The notes below the pieces were generated by a model. It was given only the letters and a program-made list of their open reading frames with translations, was not told the origin of the DNA and did not search any database. The position numbers and the translations under genes are program-made. From Bordetella sp. BOR01 (lineage in GTDB: Bacteria; Pseudomonadota; Gammaproteobacteria; Burkholderiales; Burkholderiaceae_B), in the NCBI RefSeq assembly GCF_019218885.1, contig NZ_JAHUWT010000003.1, forward strand, positions 1-64,000: a DNA stretch of 64,000 bases. Reading direction: 5' to 3'. Positions 18,087 to 26,237 of this stretch are shown here, piece after piece (position 1 is the stretch's first letter; every line of letters begins with the position of its first letter).

Positions 18087-18767
18087 ATGCAAGTCACCAA
18101 CGACATGTCGTTGCTTTCGCTGCTCACGCACGCCAGCCTCCCCGTCCAGCTCATCATGTTGCTGCTGCTGGGCATTTCCATCCTGTCCTGGACATACATC
18201 TTCGCCAAGCGCCTTGCCATCAAGCGCGCCCACGCCCAGACGCGCCGCTTCGAAGACGACTTCTGGTCCGGCGGCGACCTGTCCATGTTGCAGCAGGCGG
18301 TGGCCAGCCGCCGCGACGAGCAGGGGGCACTGGCGCGCATCTTCGATGCGGGCATGACCGAGTTCCTGAAGGCGCGCCGCACCAATGCCAACGGCGACGT
18401 CAACACATTGCTGGATGGCCCGCGCCGCGCCATGCGGGCGGCCTACCAGCGTGAAATGGATTCGCTCGAGTCGCACCTGAACTTCCTGGCCTCGGCCGGC
18501 TCGGTCAGCCCCTATATCGGCCTGCTGGGCACCGTTTGGGGCATCATGCACGCATTCATCGGCCTGTCGAACATGCAGCAGGCCACGCTGGCCTCGGTGG
18601 CCCCCGGCATCGCCGAAGCACTGATCGCCACCGCCATCGGCCTGTTCGCGGCGATTCCTGCCGTGGTCGCCTACAACCGGTATACCCACGACATCGACCG
18701 CCTGTCGATCCGGTTCGACAGCTTCGTCGATGAGTTCCTGAACATCCTCCAACGCCAGGTGCGCTGA
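18087..18767 (+). CDS. tolQ: Tol-Pal system inner-membrane protein TolQ
   Basis: TolQ forms the proton-driven stator with TolR that energises TolA. The 226-residue protein has three membrane helices (about 12-34, 130-155, 165-190). The ExbB/TolQ core is SPYIGLLGTVWGIMHAFIGL and PGIAEALIATAIGLFAAIPAVVAYN. Its stop overlaps the tolR start by one base (TGATG). Confidence 0.97.
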   Translation: MQVTNDMSLLSLLTHASLPVQLIMLLLLGISILSWTYIFAKRLAIKRAHAQTRRFEDDFWSGGDLSMLQQAVASRRDEQGALARIFDAGMTEFLKARRTNANGDVNTLLDGPRRAMRAAYQREMDSLESHLNFLASAGSVSPYIGLLGTVWGIMHAFIGLSNMQQATLASVAPGIAEALIATAIGLFAAIPAVVAYNRYTHDIDRLSIRFDSFVDEFLNILQRQVR

Positions 18768-19216
18768 TGCCCTCAGTCCGGTCGCACGGCCGCGCGGGCC
18801 GACGCATGAAGGCCGACATCAACGTCGTGCCGTATATCGACGTGATGCTGGTGCTATTGGTGATCTTCATGGTCACCGCGCCGCTGATCACCCCCGGCCT
18901 GATCAACCTGCCCTCAGTGGGCCAGGCCTCTGAAGTGCCGGCCACGCCGCTGGAAGTGCAGATTTCCGAAGACGGCCAGGTGGCGTTGCGCATGCGCGAG
19001 GCTGGTGCCACGCCGCAAGACATCGCCCGCGACCAACTGGTCGACCAGGTGCGCCAGCGCATCACGGCCGAGACGCCCGTGGTGATTGCCGCCGACGGCA
19101 AGGTACCGTACGAAACCGTGGTGAAGGTCATGGACGAACTGCGCAGCAATGGCGTCACCCGGCTGGGCCTGCTGGTCGACCAGGGCGCGGCCGCGCAGGA
19201 ACCGCAAAAGCGCTGA
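18767..19216 (+). CDS. tolR: Tol-Pal system protein TolR
   Basis: The 149-residue ExbD/TolR protein has a short cytoplasmic N-terminus and one membrane helix near residues 20-42 (VPYIDVMLVLLVIFMV). The helix includes the conserved membrane aspartate that takes part in proton movement. A periplasmic domain follows, ending VTRLGLLVDQ. It starts within the tolQ stop codon, so the two are translationally coupled. Confidence 0.96.
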   Translation: MPSVRSHGRAGRRMKADINVVPYIDVMLVLLVIFMVTAPLITPGLINLPSVGQASEVPATPLEVQISEDGQVALRMREAGATPQDIARDQLVDQVRQRITAETPVVIAADGKVPYETVVKVMDELRSNGVTRLGLLVDQGAAAQEPQKR

Positions 19217-19247
19217 TGCGCCGCTGCCTGCCGCTACTGCAACGCCT

Positions 19248-20414
19248 ATGACCCCCCCTATCTTCCGACACGACGGTACCGCGCCGATCACTCCCGCCGC
19301 GCAAGACAACCGCAAGGCGCTGCTCCTGGCCATCCTGGTGCACATATTATTGGTGCTTGCCTTGGTCCTGGGCGTCAACTGGCACTCGGAGAACCCTGGC
19401 CCGGTGCAAGTGGAGTTATGGGCCGACGGCGATACGCCCGACTCCCCGCCGCCGCAAGAACAGCCGGACGAGCCCAAGCCCGAGCCTCCGCAGCCCCAGC
19501 CGGAACCCGAACCGACGCCCGAGCCGCCGGAACCGCAGCCGGAACCCGAGCCACAACCCGAGCCGCCCCCACCGCCGCCGGTCGAGCAGCCACAGCCCCC
19601 GCAGCCCGACCCCGAGATTGCGCTGGAGGAGGCCCGCAAGAAACGCGAACAGGAAGAGAAAACCCGCCAGGAGGCCGAAGCCGCCAAGGAAAAGGCTCGC
19701 CTGGAAGAAGAACGCAAACAGGCCGAGCTGAAAGAAAAGCAGCGCCTGGAGCAAGAACGCAAACAAGCCGAAAAGGCCGCGGCTGAGAAAGCGGCCGCCG
19801 AAAAGGCTGCCACCGAGAAGAGGGCCGCAGCCGAAAAAGCCGCGGCCGAGAAAAAAGCCGCCGAGAAGGCTGCCGCTGAAAAGGCCGCTGCCCAGAAGGC
19901 GGCGACGGAAAAGGCGGCCGCCGAAAAAGCCGCGGCCGAAAAGAAGGCCGCCGAGAAAGCTGCCGCCGAGAAAAAAGCCAAGGAAGAAACCGCCAAGAAA
20001 GCGGCCGCCGAAAAAGCAGCGGCTGCCAAGAAAGCTGCCGCCGACAAAGCCCTGCGCGATGCATTCCGCAACGACGCCATGGGCGCGGCCGGCATCCCTG
20101 GCGGCACTGCCGACCGCAACCAGCAAGGTGGCGGACGCGACGATGGCTATGGCGCCAAGGTGCGCGCCTGCGTCCGTCCGGGGGTGGCCTATCCGACCCC
20201 GCCGCGCAGTGGCTCGGCCAACCCCACCGCCCAATACCGGGTACAGTTGAGTTCGGACGGCAAGGTCACCGGCGTAAACCTGACCAGTTCGTCGGGCAAT
20301 ACCGGCTTTGACCGCGCTGTCGAAACCGGTATCCGGCGCTGCAATCCGTTCCCCAAACCCTCGACGGGCCGCTATGAGTCCGTCATCGACGTCGTGTACA
20401 GAATGTATGACTGA
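19248..20414 (+). CDS. tolA: Tol-Pal system protein TolA
   Basis: The 388-residue protein starts MTPPIFRHDG. A single membrane anchor (about 25-46) is followed by a Pro/Glu-rich segment (about 65-122) with PEP/PQP repeats. Next comes a long Ala/Lys/Glu helix (about 125-275) built on EKAAAEKAA-like units, and a C-terminal globular domain (about 305-388) with TonB-like features (FDRAVETGIRRCNPFPKPS). TolA spans the periplasm to reach Pal/TolB. The repetitive region may vary in length between strains. Confidence 0.95.
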   Translation: MTPPIFRHDGTAPITPAAQDNRKALLLAILVHILLVLALVLGVNWHSENPGPVQVELWADGDTPDSPPPQEQPDEPKPEPPQPQPEPEPTPEPPEPQPEPEPQPEPPPPPPVEQPQPPQPDPEIALEEARKKREQEEKTRQEAEAAKEKARLEEERKQAELKEKQRLEQERKQAEKAAAEKAAAEKAATEKRAAAEKAAAEKKAAEKAAAEKAAAQKAATEKAAAEKAAAEKKAAEKAAAEKKAKEETAKKAAAEKAAAAKKAAADKALRDAFRNDAMGAAGIPGGTADRNQQGGGRDDGYGAKVRACVRPGVAYPTPPRSGSANPTAQYRVQLSSDGKVTGVNLTSSSGNTGFDRAVETGIRRCNPFPKPSTGRYESVIDVVYRMYD

Positions 20415-20430
20415 CAGGAGATTGCTGACC

Positions 20431-21750
20431 ATGACTCCCGCCTCCAGCCGCCCCTATCCTGCGGAGCTCGCACGTGCCTATGGCGCGCTGTTCACCCTGC
20501 TGACGGCAATCGCCCTGCTAGTCTGGCAGCCCGCCCATGCGCAACTGCGCGTCGATATCTCGGGCACTGGCGCCACTCAGTATCCCGTGGCGATCGCCGA
20601 TTTTGCCGTGGATGACGTGCATGGCCGTGCCATTGCCGAAGTCATTCGCGCCGACCTGACCCGCACCGGCCAGTTCCGCCTGGTCAGCGCCGCGGGTTCG
20701 GGCCTGAATATCGATTCGCCGGTGGCCTACGACGACTGGCGCACCAAGGGCGCCGATTTCCTGGCCTACGGCAGCATCACCCGAGGTGCAGATGGCCGCT
20801 ATGACGTTCGCTACCGCTTGGCCGATACTGTCAAGAAAGGCCAGCTGGACGGCGTGGCGTTCTCGGGCTCGGAGCAAGAATTGCGCCGCGTGGCCCACCA
20901 GATCGCCGACCGTATTTACGAGAAGATCACCGGCGTACGGGGTGTGTTCTCGACGCGTATCGCATACGTGCTCAAGCGCGGCAACACCTACGAGCTGCAA
21001 ATCGCCGATGCCGATGGGCAAAACCCCCAGGTGGCCCTGCGTTCGCGCGAGCCGGTGATTTCGCCGGCCTGGTCGCCCGACGGTAGCAAGCTGGCGTACG
21101 TAAGCTTTGAATCGGGCAAGCCGGTGGTGTATGTGCACACGCTGGCCACCAGCGCGCGTATCCCGGTCGCAAACTTCAAGGGCAACAACAGCGCACCCGC
21201 CTGGTCACCCGACGGCAGCAAGCTGGCCGTGGCCCTGACGCGCGATGGTTTGTCGCAAATTTACATCGTCGGAGCCGACGGAAGCTCGAATATGCGTCGA
21301 CTTACGCGTTCCCCGGGCATTGACACCGAGCCGATCTTTACGCCCGATGGCCGTTCCATTATCTTTACCAGTGATCGCAGCGGTGGACCGCAAATCTATC
21401 AAACCAGCCTCGACGGAGGCGATGCCCGTCGGTTGACATTTAACGGTAGTTACAACATCTCACCCCGAATTTCCCCCGACGGTTCCACGCTGCTGTACGT
21501 TTCAAGACGCGACGGCGCGTTTCGCATCGCCTCACTCCAACTTGCCACTGGCACTGAAACCCTGTTGACCGACGGTCGCGATGACCAGGCACCGAGTTTC
21601 GCCCCCAATGGCATGCAGATCCTGTACGCAGCGGTCCAGAACGGCCGCAGTGTATTGGCAGGCGTGTCCAGCGATGGTCGCGTGCGGCAGACGCTCTCGG
21701 TACTGAATGGAGAAATACGTGAACCGACCTGGGGACCTTTTACCCGCTAA
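20431..21750 (+). CDS. tolB: Tol-Pal system periplasmic beta-propeller protein TolB
   Basis: The 439-residue precursor from MTPASSRPYP has a signal peptide ending near AHAQL. An N-terminal domain (LRVDISGTGATQYPVAIADF) leads into a beta-propeller made of repeated WSPDGSKLA-type blades (from about residue 205). TolB binds Pal and the outer membrane and receives force from TolA. ACAGGAG lies upstream of the chosen ATG, and the gene begins 16 bases after the tolA stop. Confidence 0.96.
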   Translation: MTPASSRPYPAELARAYGALFTLLTAIALLVWQPAHAQLRVDISGTGATQYPVAIADFAVDDVHGRAIAEVIRADLTRTGQFRLVSAAGSGLNIDSPVAYDDWRTKGADFLAYGSITRGADGRYDVRYRLADTVKKGQLDGVAFSGSEQELRRVAHQIADRIYEKITGVRGVFSTRIAYVLKRGNTYELQIADADGQNPQVALRSREPVISPAWSPDGSKLAYVSFESGKPVVYVHTLATSARIPVANFKGNNSAPAWSPDGSKLAVALTRDGLSQIYIVGADGSSNMRRLTRSPGIDTEPIFTPDGRSIIFTSDRSGGPQIYQTSLDGGDARRLTFNGSYNISPRISPDGSTLLYVSRRDGAFRIASLQLATGTETLLTDGRDDQAPSFAPNGMQILYAAVQNGRSVLAGVSSDGRVRQTLSVLNGEIREPTWGPFTR

Positions 21751-21782
21751 ACACGTATGACCCCCTTTGCAAAGGAACAATC

Positions 21783-22286
21783 ATGAAAATGCGTATTGCC
21801 AAAAGCCTCACTATTGCCGCCCTGGCCGCCACCCTGGCCGCTTGCAGCTCGGTCCCGCTTGACGACCAAGCTGGCCAGGCGGGCTCTGGCACTTCTGGCC
21901 AAGGCACTGCCTCGGGCCAGGTCATGGACCCCTTCAACCCGCAGAGCATTCTGGCGCAACAACGCTCGGTTTTCTTTGATTTCGACAGCTACACCGTGCC
22001 CGACCAGTACCGTGGCCTGGTTGAAACCCATGCCCGCTACCTGGCGTCGAATCAGCAACAGCGCGTCCAGATCCAAGGCAACACTGACGAACGCGGCGGC
22101 GCCGAATACAATCTGGCCTTGGGCCAGCGCCGTGCCGACGCTGTGCGCCGCATGATGACCCTGCTGGGCGTCAGCGATGCGCAGATCGAAACCATCAGCT
22201 TCGGCAAGGAAAAGCCCCGCGCCACCGGCACCACCGAAGCCGATTTCGCGGAAAACCGCCGCGCCGATATCGAGTATCAGCGCTAA
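21783..22286 (+). CDS. pal: Peptidoglycan-associated lipoprotein Pal
   Basis: The 167-residue precursor has a lipoprotein signal with lipobox LAAC, cleaved before Cys22, so it is lipidated by Lgt. The OmpA-like peptidoglycan-binding domain starts near VFFDFDSYTV. It shows IQGNTDERGGAEYNLALGQRRADAV, whose Asp and Arg residues hold diaminopimelate in the family. Pal links the outer membrane to peptidoglycan and binds TolB. AAAGGAAC precedes the ATG. A terminator follows the gene. Confidence 0.97.
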   Translation: MKMRIAKSLTIAALAATLAACSSVPLDDQAGQAGSGTSGQGTASGQVMDPFNPQSILAQQRSVFFDFDSYTVPDQYRGLVETHARYLASNQQQRVQIQGNTDERGGAEYNLALGQRRADAVRRMMTLLGVSDAQIETISFGKEKPRATGTTEADFAENRRADIEYQR

Positions 22287-22313
22287 GCATTTCCGCGCAT
22301 CAGCACTGCCGCG

Positions 22314-22350
22314 CGTCGGGACGGTCAAGCGGCCGTTCCGACGTTTTTGT
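22314..22350 (+). terminator. Terminator between pal and cpoB
   Basis: CGTCGGGACGG (22314-22324) pairs with CCGTTCCGACG (22333-22343) with one G-U pair, and TTTTT follows. It would end or attenuate the tol-pal transcript before cpoB. Confidence 0.7.
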
Positions 22351-22371
22351 TTTTAAATTCTGGAATTTCTC

Positions 22372-23055
22372 ATGCGCGCTCAAGTCCTGCCCTTGCGTAC
22401 CCTGGTCCTGACGGCCGCCCTGGCCGCAGCCGCCGTGGCCGCCCCCGCCCATGCCTTTTCCGACGACGAGGCCCGCCGGGCTATCCTGGATCTGCGCCAA
22501 CAGGTGCAGCAGCAGAACGAGCAGAACCAGCGCGCACGCCTGCAACTGGCTGATCAATTGCAGTCTTTGCAGCAAGAAATTACCCAGTTGCGCGAGCAAC
22601 TGGAACTGGTGTCGCGCCAGCAGCCCAACACGCAGCCGGGCCAAGGCGCGAACAACCCGCCGGGCGCCACCGCCAGCGACCCTCGCGAACAAGCCGCCTA
22701 CGATGGCGCCATCGACCAGTTCCGCAAGGGGCAGTACAAGGAAGCCGCCGAATCGCTGGCTGCGTTCATTGCCCTGTACCCCGCCAGCCAGCTTGCCCCC
22801 ACCGCCAAGTTCTATCTGGGCAGCAGCCGCTACGCCGCCAAGGACTACAAGGGTGCCATCGAAGAACTGAATCAGTTGGTGCAGCAGTCGCCCGACAACG
22901 CGCGCGCGCCCGACGCCCTGCTGGTGATTGCCGGCAGCCAGATCGAGTTGAACAACCGCGCCGGCGCCAAGGCCTCGCTGCAGCGTATCGTGAAAGACTA
23001 TCCCAACACGCCGGCCGCCGAAACGGCCCAGAGCCGGCTGCAACTGCTGCAATAG
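22372..23055 (+). CDS. cpoB: Cell division coordinator CpoB (YbgF)
   Basis: The 227-residue periplasmic protein has a signal ending APAHAF. An N-terminal Gln-rich coiled coil (about residues 35-85) is the trimerisation region of the family. Three TPR units fill the rest (from DPREQAAYDGAIDQFRKGQ to ANTPAAETAQSRLQLLQ-like helices). CpoB couples the Tol machine to PBP1B during septal wall synthesis in E. coli. It is the usual last gene of tol-pal clusters, here behind a terminator hairpin. Confidence 0.93.
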   Translation: MRAQVLPLRTLVLTAALAAAAVAAPAHAFSDDEARRAILDLRQQVQQQNEQNQRARLQLADQLQSLQQEITQLREQLELVSRQQPNTQPGQGANNPPGATASDPREQAAYDGAIDQFRKGQYKEAAESLAAFIALYPASQLAPTAKFYLGSSRYAAKDYKGAIEELNQLVQQSPDNARAPDALLVIAGSQIELNNRAGAKASLQRIVKDYPNTPAAETAQSRLQLLQ

Positions 23056-23062
23056 CGGCGGG

Positions 23063-23965
23063 TTAGCGAGCCGAGACCAGCAGCAGGCCCACCCCCAGCA
23101 CGATCAGGGCGATGCCGGCCAGTTCGCGCCGGCTGGTGGCGTGCGAAAACAAGCGGCGCGACAGCAGTTGCGCAAATAGCACTTCAACCAGCCCCAGCGT
23201 GCGCACGTTGGCGGCTGCCGTCAGCGCAAAGCCCAGGAACCAGCCTTGCGAGGCCGACGCGCCCAGCAGTCCGCCCCATATCGAGGCACGCCATGCCGCC
23301 AGGCAAGCGGCCAGCAGGGCACGGTTGAACAGCACCATCCAGATCACCAGCAACAGCGTCTGCACACCCAGCGACCAGGCCAGGGTCCAGGTGGCTTGCA
23401 GAAAGAAGCTACCGCTGTCCAGCGCCAGGATGGCACCGCGAAAGCCGATGGCAGACAGCGCAAAGAAGGCGCCCGAAACCAAGCCCAGCAAAGCCGGGCG
23501 CAGGCTGCCGCGACCCGTGGCCGAGGCCGGGTTACCCGACATCAGCACCACCCCCAGCGTGGCCAGCAGCACGGCAGCCACCCCCATCAGCGACAAGGGG
23601 TCGCCCAGGACGGCGAAGCCGAACAGGGCCACCTGAATGGGCTCGGTCTTGGTCCAGGCGGTGACCACGACGAACGAACGCTCGCGCATGGCGGCCAGCA
23701 TCAAGGCGGTGGCGGTGACCTGGGCCACGGCCCCGCCCAGCACGAACAGCAGGAACCCGGTTCCGGCACGGGGCGCCGGCCCTCCGCCGATGGCCAGTAC
23801 CAGCGCCAGGAACAGCAGCGCGAACGGAAATCCGAACAGGAAACGCACTTGCGTGGCACCCAGGGTGCCCAGCGTGGTAGTCAGGCTGCGCTGTACCGCG
23901 TTGCGGCCCGCCTGGGCCGCCGCGGCGAACAGCGTGGCGGGAATCCAGACCCAGGTCCAGTCCAT
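23063..23965 (-). CDS. EamA/DMT-family membrane transporter
   Basis: The 300-residue protein has about ten hydrophobic helices in two EamA repeats, with a typical end (REASRRELAGIALIVLGVGLLL-type). It is probably an inner-membrane exporter of small metabolites. The substrate is unknown. Its stop lies 8 bases from the convergent cpoB stop. YbaK lies upstream on the same strand with a 21-base gap, so the two may be cotranscribed. Confidence 0.85.
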   Translation of the reverse strand: MDWTWVWIPATLFAAAAQAGRNAVQRSLTTTLGTLGATQVRFLFGFPFALLFLALVLAIGGGPAPRAGTGFLLFVLGGAVAQVTATALMLAAMRERSFVVVTAWTKTEPIQVALFGFAVLGDPLSLMGVAAVLLATLGVVLMSGNPASATGRGSLRPALLGLVSGAFFALSAIGFRGAILALDSGSFFLQATWTLAWSLGVQTLLLVIWMVLFNRALLAACLAAWRASIWGGLLGASASQGWFLGFALTAAANVRTLGLVEVLFAQLLSRRLFSHATSRRELAGIALIVLGVGLLLVSAR

Positions 23966-23986
23966 GGCGATGCTCTCTTTACGGGG

Positions 23987-24484
23987 TTATGCGCGCAGCG
24001 CGATGTCGGCGACCGGGGCACCGGTCATGTCGGCCAATTGCTGTGGGCTGAGCCGGAACACCGCGTGCGGGTGGCCGGCGGCCGCCCATAGCGAGTCGTA
24101 CTGGAACAGGTCCTGGTCGATCAGCATGGCCGGCTTGACGGCATGGCCGATGGGGCACACGCCGCCTATGGCATAGCCGGTCATGTCGCGCACGTAGCGG
24201 GCATCGGCCTTGGCCAGCTCGCCCACCAGCCCGGCAACCTTCGCTTCGTCGACGCGGTTCACGCCGCTGGCGACGACCAGCACCGGTACGTTGTCGATGC
24301 GGCGGCGGAAGATGATCGATTTGGCGATCTGGGCTACCTGGCAGCCCAGGCCTTGCGCGGCTTCGGCGGAGGTCTTGCCGGTTTGCGGCAGGATGACGAT
24401 GGGATGGTCGTGGCCCAGGTCTTGCAACAGGCGGGCCACCCGCTGCGCGGCTTCGGGCAGGGGCGTGACAGATTCAGCAGACAT
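23987..24484 (-). CDS. YbaK/EbsC-family aminoacyl-tRNA deacylase
   Basis: The 165-residue protein from MSAESVTPLP has the YbaK/ProX fold. Visible are QVAQIAKSIIFRR with the conserved lysine near the middle, VLVVASGVNRVDEAKV, and GYAIGGVCPIGH. The last is the family substrate-pocket loop. Such enzymes clear mischarged tRNAs, usually Cys-tRNA-Pro or Ala-tRNA-Pro. It resembles the free-standing deacylases that complement the ProS INS domain, found here at 15.9 kb. The in-frame upstream start at 24541 is less likely. Confidence 0.87.
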   Translation of the reverse strand: MSAESVTPLPEAAQRVARLLQDLGHDHPIVILPQTGKTSAEAAQGLGCQVAQIAKSIIFRRRIDNVPVLVVASGVNRVDEAKVAGLVGELAKADARYVRDMTGYAIGGVCPIGHAVKPAMLIDQDLFQYDSLWAAAGHPHAVFRLSPQQLADMTGAPVADIALRA

Positions 24485-24607
24485 GCGTGACGGTTCCGTG
24501 CAATCGGACGCGGCGCGGACGGTGCCGCAGGCTAAGGCCACTGAGTGTAGCAGCGCGGGGCGCCCGGGGCGCTAGAATCACGCGCTGGACTTCCGGCATT
24601 GCCCGAC

Positions 24608-25411
24608 ATGCGCTCAGAACCCCAACTGCCCCTGCAAACCGCCAGCATCAATGGCTATGCCATGACGTACACCGAATACGGCCAGGGCACGCCTCTGGTG
24701 CTGGTACACGGCTCGCTGTGCGATTGCCGCTACTGGAAATCGCAAATGGGCCCGCTGGGCCGTTCGTTTCGCGTGCTGGCACCCAGCCTGCGCCACTATT
24801 GGCCGCAGCAATGGGACGGCGTCATGTTCTCGATGAGCCAGCATGTGGACGACCTGCTGGCCTTCATCGACACCGTGGGCGAAGGCTCGGCCCATGTGGT
24901 GGGCCATTCGCGCGGAGCCCGCGCGGCGCTGGAAACGGCGCTGCGCGAGCCGCAGCGGGTGCGCTCGCTGACATTGGCCGATCCGGGGCTGCCGCTGCCC
25001 GACCGCGGCGACGACCTGCGCGGTGGTTTTCGCCAGCGCGCACTGGCGCTGATCGAGGCTGGCGAAGTCGACGCCGGGCTGGCCTTGTTCGTCGACACGG
25101 TGTCCGGTGCGGATACGTGGCGCCGCATGGTGCCATGGTTCAAGGACATGGTGCGCGACAATGCCTCGACGCTGGGCGGGCAAGCCACCGAGCACCTGCC
25201 GCCCGTGGCGCGCGAGCAGGTCGAACGGCTGGCCCTGCCCACGCTGCTGATCGGCGGCGCGCTCAGCCCGGCGCCCTACCCGGCTGTGCTGGACATGCTG
25301 GCCGAATGGCTGCCCGCGGCACACAAGGAAGTGATCGCCGGCTCGTCGCACGGCATGAACCTGGGCAACCCGCGCGCCTTCAACGCCGCCATCGAGAACT
25401 TCCTGGCCTAG
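24608..25411 (+). CDS. Alpha/beta hydrolase
   Basis: The 267-residue protein from MRSEPQLPLQ is a typical alpha/beta-hydrolase. It has an oxyanion HGS (VLVHGSLCDCRYW), a nucleophile elbow GHSRGA (Ser near residue 101) and a C-terminal catalytic His in GSSHGMNL. There is no signal peptide. The substrate is unknown; esterases, dehalogenases and C-C hydrolases share these motifs. A TTG at 24599 in the same frame is an alternative start. Confidence 0.85.
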   Translation: MRSEPQLPLQTASINGYAMTYTEYGQGTPLVLVHGSLCDCRYWKSQMGPLGRSFRVLAPSLRHYWPQQWDGVMFSMSQHVDDLLAFIDTVGEGSAHVVGHSRGARAALETALREPQRVRSLTLADPGLPLPDRGDDLRGGFRQRALALIEAGEVDAGLALFVDTVSGADTWRRMVPWFKDMVRDNASTLGGQATEHLPPVAREQVERLALPTLLIGGALSPAPYPAVLDMLAEWLPAAHKEVIAGSSHGMNLGNPRAFNAAIENFLA

Positions 25412-25424
25412 CGTCCGGTGGCAA

Positions 25425-26162
25425 CTAGCCGGCGCGCTTCCTGGCGCGCCGCGCCATCATGTTCAAGCCTTCGACCAGCGCCGAGAACGCCATCGCCGCG
25501 TAGATGTAGCCCTTGGGCACATGGGCGCCAAAACCTTCGGCGATGAGCGTCATGCCTATCATCAGCAGGAAGCCCAGGGCCAGCATGACCACCGTGGGAT
25601 TGCGCTGGATGAACCTGGCCAGGGGGTTGGCGGCCAGCAGCATGACCGTTACCGCCACGATGACGGCAATGAACATGATGGGTATGTGTTCGGTCATGCC
25701 CACCGCGGTGATGATGCTGTCGATGGAGAACACCAGGTCCAGCATCAGGATCTGCGCAATGGCGGCCCCGAAGCCTATGGTGGCGGACTTGCCGTCGAAC
25801 ATGTCGCCTTCGGGTGAGGGATCGACATGGTGATGGATTTCTTTGGTGGCCTTCCAGACCAGGAACAGGCCGCCGGCGATCAGGATGAGATCGCGCCATG
25901 AAAAGCCCTGGCCGAACAGCGTGAACACCGGCTGGGTAAGCTTCACGATGATCGCCACCGTTCCAAGCAGGGCCAGCCGCAGGACCAGGGCCAGGCCGAT
26001 GCCGATGCGGCGCCCGCGCTCTTGCTGGTGCGCCGGCAATTTATTGGTAAGGATGGAGATGAAGATCAGGTTGTCGATGCCGAGCACGACTTCCATGGCG
26101 ATGAGGGTAGCCAGCGCCGCCCAGGCGGCAGGCTGCTGGGCAAGCGATATCAGTTGGTCCAT
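25425..26162 (-). CDS. TerC-family integral membrane protein
   Basis: The 245-residue, roughly seven-helix protein has the TerC/Alx core: [20 protein letters not shown] near the start and [20 protein letters not shown] mid-protein, with acidic residues inside helices. A His-rich loop EIHHHVDPS follows the first half. Relatives export manganese or are linked to tellurite tolerance and metal loading of exported proteins. The specific ion is not shown. It is convergent with the hydrolase and probably monocistronic. Confidence 0.9.
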   Translation of the reverse strand: MDQLISLAQQPAAWAALATLIAMEVVLGIDNLIFISILTNKLPAHQQERGRRIGIGLALVLRLALLGTVAIIVKLTQPVFTLFGQGFSWRDLILIAGGLFLVWKATKEIHHHVDPSPEGDMFDGKSATIGFGAAIAQILMLDLVFSIDSIITAVGMTEHIPIMFIAVIVAVTVMLLAANPLARFIQRNPTVVMLALGFLLMIGMTLIAEGFGAHVPKGYIYAAMAFSALVEGLNMMARRARKRAG

Positions 26163-26237
26163 GATGCCTCTCTCCGGCTATGGTCTGCCGATCATAGCCG
26201 GATGCCCCGGCGCTGACTATCGCGCCACGGTAACAGC

